This document shows positions 48,175 through 58,000 of a stretch of 64,000 bases of DNA, in pieces. This stretch comes from Bugula neritina (taxonomy: Eukaryota; Bryozoa; Gymnolaemata; Cheilostomatida; Bugulidae). Location: assembly GCA_964035545.1 (NCBI GenBank), contig OZ037768.1, positions 23,834,819-23,898,818 on the forward strand. The letters run 5' to 3'. Numbering within the stretch: the stretch's first letter is position 1; each line of letters opens with the position of its first letter. The notes beneath the pieces were generated by a model. It made no database searches. It was not told the DNA's origin and was given only the letters and a program-made list of their open reading frames with translations. The translations under genes and the position numbers were made by a program.

Positions 48175-50467
48175 ATGGGAGATCCAGTGTTCCCACCCAG
48201 TAACTTTACCATTTGGCCTTTAACCAGAACTGGAGCTATAACCTTTGATATCTTAGTTCTGATTATTGCTCTGACTCTTTGGTTCGTACCCAGAGGAATA
48301 TATAAAAGAGAAAGGCTTCTTACTGCATGCCAACATTTAACTGATGTGAGAAGTGGTTTGTGTTGTCTATATTTTATTAATAATTTGAGTTTGTTTCTTT
48401 TTTTAAACATATTTTTCAGTCAAAGTTTATAAATTCATTTAAAACAATTACAAATTCAAAAAGCCAAATATTATTTGTAATGTAATTATGTAATGTATTA
48501 TTATAGATACAAAAGAAATATGTCATAGGCTACTTCATTGTATTAAATCGCAGTCATTTAGTACATTTATTTGCAGAATATCTAAACATATTTTCCTCAC
48601 ATTATATAGCTCCTTGTGATGAGAGAGAGTTGTTGAAATTCTAACATATTATTTACAAAAATATTGGCTATGTTTGTGTCTGCTAGTAACTTCTAAACAG
48701 GCATCATTTAACATGATAATTAACTTTAGGAGTTGTCTACTATTGTGTCTCACACTGACCTCTTCTAAACAGGGAGTTGTGAATCAATACAGACTGTGGG
48801 GATTCTGGGTGTGTGGTGTAGACTCCATACGCATAGCAGACGGCCAGGTGACATTGAACAGGCTGAGAGGGAACTGCTGTTGCTCTCTCCAGGGTATGTC
48901 AACGTCTCTGTCATGGTTCACTGGGTTTGTCAGCATATCTCAACTGTCTGTGTTACTAAAACAGATTTCTGTGTGGCTCTATTTATGGTATTATATACAC
49001 CATTGCAGATATATCATTTCCTGTGAGCTCATTGGTTGACCTCCAACTGAAGAGGAAGGGCGTGTTCCCCCTAGGGGTCATCTGGGCCTTTCTCATCAGC
49101 TGTCTGTGTGGCATGTGGCTGCACTTTATACCCTGCATATGGTGGACATGTGACTGGGGCTACTATGACGGACAGGGTAAGGCAACTCTAACACCATACT
49201 GTCATGTAGTATGGGTTGATCTGGTAACTGCATGGAAGCAGAGTACTTGGTAACTTCTAAGATTATTCTCGCATCTACAACTTTTCTTCTATCATTGGAG
49301 GCTTGAGATTCACCAAATCTTCCAGGATACAGATATGTTCATAGCATAGCTGGGGACATTTGTCCAATCAACGGCCATGTTACTTAAAGTTCATATGCAA
49401 TACTGGGTTGGCTGACATTAGTGAGTCAACTTTTCTAATATTATAGAAACAGTTTATGTCAAATGACCTTCACCTTCAAGGTCCTTCAACTTTTGTTTCT
49501 GTCAGCTCTATTGGCAATCTATATCCGGTTAAAATCAGCGTGGATTACTGTAAATTTTGTTAAAAATGTTTGACACAAATTAACATTACATTCTGTATTT
49601 ATGAAACAAATTTGCTTTTCTAGCTCATATAACTAAAAAACCCTAAAAGCATCTCACTATTGGTATAAAAAGCGCCAAGTAATAGAAGACAGTTGGTAAC
49701 ATATATCTTACTCCTCACACCTATGATATATTCTCTCTACACACTTACTGTTGGTAGGAGTACGAGGGGGGATTTGGTTCATCACGTGGCCTCTGCTGTT
49801 CTTCGTATACCTTCTTCTCTACGCTGTCCTTGAACTTGAGGTCACCGTGCAGGATGGATCTCGGCGAACTAAGTACCGTCTGGCTATTGCAGACGGCGCT
49901 GCCAGGAGGGTCAGCAACCTCGCTGCCTGTCACCAGCTGGAGACGTTGAGACAGTGTAGATGTACGTACAGTGTAGGTGTATGTACAGTGTAGGTGTATG
50001 TACAGTGTAGATGTATGTACAGTGTAGATGTATGTACAGTGTAGGTGTATGTACAGTGTAGATGTATGTACAGTGTAGGTGTATGTACAGTGTAGGTGTA
50101 TGTACAGTGTAGATGTATGTACAGTGTAGGTGTATGTACAGTGTAGGTGTGTGTACAGTGTAGGTGTGTGTACAGTGTAGATGTGTGTACAGTGTAGATG
50201 TATGTACAGTGTAGATGTGTGTACAGTGTAGATGTACGTACAGTGTAGGTGTATGTACAGTGTAGATGTATGTACAGTGTAGATGTATGTACAGTGTAGG
50301 TGTTGGTTAGCTGGTAGAATAATATTACAAACTTATCATCTCTTAATATCAACATTCTTGCTGTAAGTTTCATTGCTGTGTTGACATCTGTGAAGTAGAA
50401 CGCATATCAGTAGATGTTATCTTCTGTTTTAGTGGCTGAAATGAGCTCAGATAAACCAATCAGCTAA
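48175..50467 (+). CDS. Unrecognised three-helix membrane protein, tandem copy 1
   Basis: Exons 48175-48345, 48773-48893, 49009-49176, 49758-49961, 50433-50467; 232 residues, intron phases 0,1,1,1. The predicted order is a short N-terminus with FTIWPLTRTG, TM1 (ITFDILVLIIALTLWFVP), a segment with YRLWGFWVCGVDSIRIADGQ and LNRLRGNCCCSL, TM2 (FPLGVIWAFLISCLCGMWL), the signature HFIPCIWWTCDWGYYDGQG, TM3 (IWFITWPLLFFVYLLLYAVL), and a soluble tail. The final exon is short and was chosen because it restores the frame after a repeat-filled intron; without it the frame would run into the 17-base array and stop at 49993. I do not know the family. The pieces around TM2 and after TM3 look like bacterial-type PH (bPH2) strands, but that is inference. 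Candidate AATAAA at 50855. Confidence 0.85.
49952..50300. repeat. 17-bp minisatellite, about 20 copies, across a donor site
   Basis: Units of CAGTGTAGATGTATGTA. The first unit includes the last ten bases of exon 4 of membrane gene 1 and the real donor (GTACGT at 49962). Every later unit repeats both the exon end and a GTATGT donor. Confidence 0.95.
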
Positions 50468-52215
50468 TTGCTACTATCGTTCAGAGATATATGAAGTTGT
50501 CAGTCTCTCTCTAGTCTGGAATTATTACATTAGTGTTATATAGTTGATATTGTGATAATTTTGCTCACTATTTTTGGATCTTCTTTTAGTATTATGCAGT
50601 GTTTTTACATTAACATCAAGTCTATTGGTGTATGTTTTATAAGCTGGTCTGTAAACCAGACTATCTTCAACTAATACCGAGTTTATTACATTATTTAACT
50701 CTATGCTGTATCTCTACTTCTTGCAATCAATTTAATTTGATTTTTAGTCTATCATTTTTATAAAAATTACTTATTTATTTCTAGAGTTTTTGATTTCATC
50801 ATTTTGTCCGGTATATTTCCCAAATATAATTCTTCTGCCTCTTGTAAATCATTCAATAAATTTTGTAGCCACCATTTTATTACAGATAATATTGTATGTT
50901 ATACAACTGCGTTTACCTGCTAACCTAAACTACCAATAAGATCAATCATATATTCGCTCAGTCTCCACATACAACAGCCTTCCACACTGGTACAGGACAG
51001 GCAAACACACCATCATCACTAATAGGGCTTCATTAATCTATCTATAGCGCAACTGTGCAAACCATTTAGTAGATTTAGACAAAAATTAGAAAAGTTAGTC
51101 TTAGGATCTGTAAGTACTCTAAGGAATACTGGGTAGGGCACTGCAAGCCACTGTAGTGTGCTAAAGGAACAGCTGGCTATTTTTAGCAACTGTTGACGTT
51201 CAGTTTGTGACCAAACAATGTCATAATGATGATGTTTTGGGTGTAAGGGAAGTTTGGAGCTAAACATATTATAGTAAAACTTGTATAAACTTGTTCAAAG
51301 TTATATAACAATTAGATGCCATAGCATATATACTTATAAGTACTATTATTATTTACTAAAAACTATCCACTTGGATGTTATTTTATGCAAGCTTTGATTC
51401 AAAGTAGGCACAGAGTTTTAAAAAAGATTACTTTAATTTGTTGCTTAAATTTTTTACTTGGGCTATTTTCTTCAAATGTTTTCCCCTAATGTTGATGTAT
51501 ATTATACTTTAGTAAAATATATGAAACTGTTATGTTAGGTTAGCAGTAAATGGATATTAATAGAGTTTTGGGTGGATATTATAATATGTTGATAATCAAA
51601 AGGCATATTGATCTGCTATGTTACATTATTAATATAATAAACTTGATCATCAAGTTGAAACGAATCCCCCAGGATTTACAAACAACTGAATATAACTTTA
51701 TAAAGTATCTGTTATATAAGGTTGCTATTTTCACTTCACCTGAGTTTCAGTCAACCTGGTACACCAGCAGAATCAGGTTAGTGCTGTTTCTTAGACACCA
51801 TTGAAAGTGCTGTTTGAAGCAGGATTTTTAGTTTTACAGAAGAATTGAAACTTGAGGAAACATGAAAATAAACTTAAGTCAATTATTAGAAATCTATGAG
51901 CTAGCAATTAACACTCCTGAATATATATTTGGCCATATGCCAACAATTTATTCTGGGGGAAATGTAAAATCTAGCTAAGGGATTTTTTTAAAAAATATTT
52001 TCTCCATTGTTGATTATAATTACATGGGTGTGACAGTTATAACTATAGCTTTTTGCTGCTTAAAATTTAAATCAACAAATAACAGTATCATCTTATGAGA
52101 AAATTCATGTAAAAAAGTTGCATATAAAAATTATTAGTAGCAGTACTTACTTGACAAAATTGATATCTAGACTCTACCAACACTATCAGCAGGTAACTGT
52201 TTCTGGTTAGACATC
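50468..52215. other. Interval between the two tandem membrane genes
   Basis: AT-rich, 1.75 kb. It holds the gene 1 3' UTR (AATAAA at 50855-50860) and must contain the gene 2 promoter. A frame at 51550-51804 has no homology that I can recognise and was not called. Confidence 0.55.
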
Positions 52216-54615
52216 ATGGACTACATAAACGCAGACAAGTTCAATAAAGATATATCTTCGCCACCAGCAAACTTTCACATCTGGCCAGTGGAGAGGAAAA
52301 TAGCTGTGTGTATAGATGTGATGATCCCATGTGTGTTGGTGCTGCTTTGGGCCATCCCTCGATATGTGTACAGTACCAGCAGAGTGTGCGATAAGTCTGG
52401 GAATATCAGGAATGTAAGAAATTCTAAACTCTTTCTATCAAATAGACATTTTTTATAGTTGTGCACATTAAACTCTATCAGACTATAATATCATATATAT
52501 TACAACTATTTTGAAGTCAATAATCTACATAGAGGCTTATTTTATCAAATAAATTATTCTTTATTCTCTCACTATATTGGAAACATATAAAAGCTAAAAC
52601 TTAGCAAGTTTACGTGCCCAATAGCCCACCTATTTCAAGTTGTTGTGTAAAGTAGAGGAACTAGAATTTCAAATCCTTGTGATTGGCCGAGTGTTGAAGT
52701 AGTTGTATTTTAGACCAATCATCTGTCAGAAGCCATATTCTAGTTCTAGTAACAGGTGAAAAGGTATATGCCAAGGATTAGACTTAGCGCTATGTGTTGT
52801 GGTTTGGTATGCGAGTCGGTGTCCAGTAAAAATGGCACAAGTAAAAATGGCCCAGATGGCAAAGCAGGTAAAATGGAACATTTTTACAATATTTGAGTTT
52901 GGGGTAGAGTTGGGTGTTTGGGATGGGAGCTTAGGTTTGGGAATTGGGGTTTGAGTTTGATGTTGGGGAAAATTTAACACCAGTGTGCCATTTTTTCTTA
53001 CTTTTCCATTTGTGCCATTATTACCTGCATGTGCCATTTTTACCTAAAATCATGCAGTTCAGTCACCTTAAATTATGAAAATTGCAAATATCTATTCGAA
53101 TAATGTGTTACTTTTTAAAACCAAAATTTTAATATATACCTTCTGGAAACTGTAAATTTCCTAGTTTGATGAATAAAAATATAGCAAATTCCTGCTTTAT
53201 AAAAATATTTAGACTTTTAAATTTTTCCTACATGCAATATTATAGTTCTTTCAAAAATGTTTTCAATTTGAAAAGCTACATGCGGAATGCCACATCTAAC
53301 TTTTAGCTTAAATTCAAAGCCCAAGCTATAAGTTAAAGCCCAGAACATTTCTCTTTACCAAATCACAAACTCTGTCTTTCATAGGGAATTGTGAGTCAGG
53401 CAAAGCTGTGGGGATTCTGGGTGTGTGGCTTAGACACAGTGCAGGTAGTGGATGATGACATCATCATCAACAAACGTAGAGGACACAACTGCTTCTCAAT
53501 CAGAGGTTGTCTGCTCTTTGTTTCGTATAGCTTGCCATGTTTATGTTATGTGTCTACAGTGTATAATATATGTCTACAGTGTATAATATCTGTCTACAGT
53601 GTATAATGTATGTATACAGTGTATCATATATGTCTACAGTGCGTATAATATATGTCTACAGTGCGTATAATATATGTCTACATCGGGAGTTATTCTCTCT
53701 TGTAGAACTGAAACTCCCATTAGACAATCTGATAGACTTAGAGTTAGTGCGCCACGGCTACTGCTTTAGGGGCATTCTGTGGGCCTTTGCTGTGGGCTGT
53801 CTTATTGGGATCTGGTTTCACTTCATACCCTGCATATGGTGGACATGTGACTGGGGCTACTATGATGGACAGGGTAAGACAATTACAGAATATTACAGGA
53901 TGCATTCAGCTACATAAGCAACATAAGTCACATGTTGAAGCAGCTAACTAGAAAATTACATATCATTTTAGTGTGTTGAACACTTCTGTATTGTAAAACA
54001 ATTTCCCTCACCTGGATTCGAGCCTTAGGCCTCCGGCTTGCAAGCTAGCAGTGTGCAAACTACTATACTGTGAGGGCTGCTGGGTAATTTGAACACTACA
54101 TGACCTATATAGCTTATATTAAATCCATTAAACAGCAAATCTGGTATACTATTTCTCTCAGCATATGGCACGGAGGATGTCTTTGTACAGTCATTAGTTT
54201 AAAACAAATAAAAATATTTCATTTCAGTCAAAAAGTGTTGCGTGATGGTATTAACGTGATGGTATTGAGCTAGCTTAATAGTTTTACCAGATTTGAGATT
54301 ATGGCATATGACAATGTTGACTCTACTGTTGCAGGCATAAGAGGTGCCTTATGGTTGGTCGGCTGGGGTATAGTATTTTCTTCGCTGACGCTGTTCTACC
54401 CAGTGATTGAGCTGCAGATGACAATAGCCAATAGAGGGAGAGAAAGGAAATACTGCGTTGCTATTGGAGGAGGCTGCGCCAAAGATGCAGAAGACGCGGT
54501 CGTCTGCTACGACTTTGAGTTGCTTAAGAAGTGCCTTCTCAAAGCCAACAATGAAGAAGTAGAAGAGGTTCGAGTCCCAAAGTATAACAATGAAGCTACC
54601 TATCAGCTTTCTTGA
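52216..54615 (+). CDS. Unrecognised three-helix membrane protein, tandem copy 2
   Basis: Exons 52216-52413, 53385-53505, 53706-53873, 54335-54615; 255 residues, phases 0,1,1. Exons 2 and 3 have exactly the lengths of those in copy 1 (121 and 168 bases). Conserved blocks are FHIWPVERK, LWGFWVCGLD, NKRRGHNCFSI, the invariant HFIPCIWWTCDWGYYDGQG after TM2, GIRGALW before TM3, and a C-terminal part (VIELQMTIANRG, YCVAIGGGC, YDFELLKKCLLK) ending in an acidic tail. TM1 is about 34-55, TM2 about 127-148, TM3 about 164-190. The segment IIINKRRGHNCFSI plus ELKLPLDNLIDLELVR has the strand pattern of bPH2-type domains (inference). Copy 2 has no extra intron near its end. Donor 2 (GTTGTC) is weak. Candidate AATAAA at 54890. 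Confidence 0.88.
52825..53044. mobile_element. Small fold-back element with G-rich core
   Basis: AGTAAAAATGGCAC at 52825 is matched by the inverse GTGCCATTTTTAC at about 53031-53043, with further internal copies of the same motif (AAAATGGC and GCCATTTT). Between them is a GT-rich core. It lies in intron 1 of membrane gene 2. It may be a small MITE or just a local inverted repeat; no target duplication was established. Confidence 0.5.
52901..52927 (+). other. Canonical G-quadruplex motif
   Basis: Four G-tracts (GGGG, GGG, GGG, GGG) are separated by loops of 7, 5 and 2 bases, on the coding strand of intron 1 of membrane gene 2. More GGG/GGGG tracts follow to 52970. Confidence 0.75.
53550..53690. 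repeat. 20-bp TGTCTACAGTGTATAATATA array
   Basis: Seven units lie in intron 2 of membrane gene 2. Each carries an acceptor-like TCTACAG. The array ends about 15 bases before the real acceptor (CTCTTGTAG, exon from 53706). Confidence 0.93.
54005..54077 (-). repeat. tRNA-like sequence, probable SINE head (copy 2)
   Basis: On the minus strand a seven-base acceptor stem (CCCTCAC with GTGAGGG) encloses GCTTGCAAGCCGGAGG and a B-box-like GGCTCGAATCC. The D and T arms pair poorly. It lies in intron 3 of membrane gene 2, antisense to it. The core is shared with 19349-19420. It is more likely a decayed tRNA-derived repeat than a working tRNA. Confidence 0.55.
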
Positions 54616-54889
54616 CTTTCGTGACAGAGAAGTGTGTTGAGAGCGAGGCATTTGTAGTGAATCCATTCATATTCTTATTACAGTTTGACTCATGTTTTAT
54701 ATTGATTTTTAAGGAGTTGAGACACTTTTTTCTAGTTTTGCAATCGCAGATTGTGAAAGAATTTGAAGTGGAAGATGTTCTTTGTTTTTGTTCTCAAGAA
54801 TTCATTCAAATATTATCATATTATTTTGATTTCATAAACTTTGAATATCATATTTATATTTCTACATGTGCTATACTCTATCTATAAAC

Positions 54890-54895
54890 AATAAA
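54890..54895 (+). other. Membrane gene 2 candidate polyadenylation signal
   Basis: AATAAA 275 bases after the stop at 54615 and before the convergent CNBD2-like gene ends at 55093. Confidence 0.5.
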
Positions 54896-55092
54896 ACGGA
54901 ACATGCTCCAATAAAGAGTTTACCTACAAAGAAGAAAGTTCTTGAACCACTATTAATTAGAAATTAGCTCTGTGTATGAAAACAGTAATTTAATGTATAT
55001 CTTTTATAAAACCTGAACATTGGGTTATGTACAGCTGGTCAGTATGAAAACTATATTAGAAACTGCATAGATACTAACAGAAGCTTTATCAG

Positions 55093-58000
55093 TTACTTAG
55101 AAAGTTTAGCCACTCTCTGAAGATGGCGGATGTCGTGTATTGCCTGACCAAGTATGGCCTTTTTCTGGGCCTCCCAGTCTAGTTTCACCATCAGTCTCTG
55201 TTGCATCAACTCGTCTTCCGGATACGGGCTGATTATCTGCAGAAGTTTCCTCTGCAGTTTCTGCGAGCAGTGCTCCTGGAAGAACTCTTTGTTGATCATG
55301 ATACACTCAGCTCCATTGCTCACCAGACACATGCTGGGCTGGCCCATCAGCACCACGTCAGCCAGCCCCTGTAAATAGTTCATAGACTCTTAGGCTATTT
55401 CAGTGCTAATTCTTTCCACCTGTATTATAGGCTGATATTAGAGCAAGTGGATAAGTTCTCTTTAATAAGGAAAACTTTGCTTAAAAAGTGTTAGCACTAG
55501 GGTTCTATGAGTGTGTCAGGGGACTGCAGTGGGCTCGTTTCTAGACGCCCATCACACATGCTAAAACTGGGGCTACAACTTCAGACATATATAACCATGC
55601 TTTAAATAAAAATAATTTACAAGCTACTAAATAGAGCAGATTCTGGCAAGTTTCTGCATATAATTTAATTCTATCACCAAGTATAACAAAGTGCAGCATG
55701 AAAGGCATACAGAATTTCAAAGAGGAACCCCATAATGCCTTGCATTTATATCTATTTCATGATTAAAGCAGTATGTTATTGTATTAAACTGTATTGTATT
55801 ATACTATATTATATTGCATAATAATTCACTATTATATTATATTATGTTATATTGTATTATGTTATATATACTACATTATATCATATTACAATGTATTAGT
55901 AAAGTTATAGTGGTTGGCTCATAGGTAAACCCACAAGTTTAATCAACAGCGGAGAACTAAGAGCATCAAAACTTACGAATTCAGATCCTTTAGTGAGAGT
56001 TTGAACTTTAACAAACTGTGGGTTGAGATCTGCCTCGGTGAGTAAATGTGCCTAAAATAAAATTAAATAATGGAGTAGCTATAAATTGTGCAGCTTGGAT
56101 CTGATCGGGAGAGACTATTTGTATTCCAATTAATGTTGCTGCATTATTTTTTATATTGAAGCTGTGTGACTTTGTCTAACGTGGATGACTTTGTCTAACG
56201 TGGATGACTTTGTCTAACGTGGATGACTTTGTCTAACGTGGATGGTGTGGGGGAATCATGTGACAAGTTTGAAAACGACAAATGAATGTTGAAAAAAACT
56301 GACTTATAACATTTTGAAATTACTTTGTAAGGCATAAAATAAAAAAGGAATTGGTATTGGAATCAAAAGAGGGCTCTCTATGGATACGTCTCAAACCACG
56401 CTAATAGAATGGTTTAAGGGCTTTCAAAGTTGCACCGAAGTCACTGTGACTGAACGCCCATCCTGGTCCACAAACTAAACACTACACACTAAACACTATA
56501 CACTATACACACTACGCACGTGAACTACACAGTACAGACTACAAACACACACACTTCACACATTACTATATATACTAATCACTAAATCATTATATCATAT
56601 ACATAGAGTTACAATATGAAATGTATCCCACAATTCCATTGTAGCTGTATGTACAACGCAGATGCTACCAACAGTCACTGTAAGCTCAATACTACGTAAG
56701 TTCTGGCTACACGAAGCCAAGCAGAGAAAGGTCACAGGTTAACTTATAATACTGCTTTTAAGCATGCAATACAAACCACTCTTATCCTAATTGGCTGCAT
56801 AAAGAAACCGTCAAGTGGTTGGCATATATATATAATTCTCCCGATATAATTATAAACACAGGACATATTACTCTGAAATTATTAAAATTGTATATAGACA
56901 CATAAACGAATAAATGCATAAAAATGCATTAACTATAGCGCAAGTGTAATTTAACAATATACACTACCCAATGCTGAGTTTTTAATTGAAATTATATAAA
57001 TTATTGTGTAAAGATAAAACAGAGTGCAGACGTACTCTCTTTTCAAACCCTTTGTCAAGGTCATCCAAGTACGTCCTCCTCTCAGGTGCTTGGGTTGTCT
57101 GCACCTCCTCAGAAGAGGGACAAAACTCCTCTTTTGGTACTGCAGAGGAAACGGGAGAAATAAGCAAAAATTAAAGAAGAAAAGTTGTAGATACATGTTT
57201 TAGAGGATTTGTAAAAATAATTTAGTATTTGTAGTTATGTCTCCGTATTTGAAAAAATGCAACACTTTGATTTGCCGGACACATGCAATGAGTATATGAA
57301 CATGTATACATGTATAAAAGTCAAATTGAACTTAATTGATTATATATTTATATATTATAATTCCAAATGTAATTATAATTTTATTTTGACTGTCAATATT
57401 CTTAATTACAACAAGAAATAGCATTTAAATTTTAAACGTATAAAATATTATGATGAAAAATAAAATATATTTCTGGTATATATACAATTCTAATTATTCA
57501 AATTAACATTAAAAGTAATGAATAATGATGTTACTAATACACAATGTACTAACACTCATGAGCCTGCTATTTTAGTGAATATATTGCAAAAGCAATCAAA
57601 CTGCGGAAAGTGAAACTGGAGGGTGCAAAGTGCATGAGGGTCTCTCACTTTAAGAGTTTGTATTGTGAAGAGTATACAAGTATACTGTGATAGGCCAGAC
57701 CTAGTGGGACAAGGGGTCAAAAGGTCAAAGCTAATGGGTCAAAAGGTCAAAGCTATTGAATCAACTCTCAAAGCTAGTGGGTAAAAACTCAAACACGGGC
57801 TTTCAATCACCGGCTTTCCATGTACCGATCTCAGATCGATCTTGCTGAGATCGATCCATGGAAAGACGCCAAAGATCGATCTCAGTCGTTCTGAGCTGGT
57901 CGGTCTGTAGAGCTCGAACTCAGATCGATCTCAATGCAATAAGACCATGGAAAGACGCCAGATCGATCCGAGAAGTAGAAAAATGACTGCTCGCTAAAAT

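Noticed and set aside
49930-50373. A 147-codon minus-strand frame of Tyr-Thr-Val-His/Leu-His-Cys-Thr repeats
   Set aside because: It is the translation of the 17-base array in the intron of membrane gene 1; the register cycles every 51 bases.
51550-51804. An 84-codon + strand frame between the tandem membrane genes
   Set aside because: It has no similarity to the tandem family and AT-rich codon content typical of chance frames; no splice or polyA support was visible.
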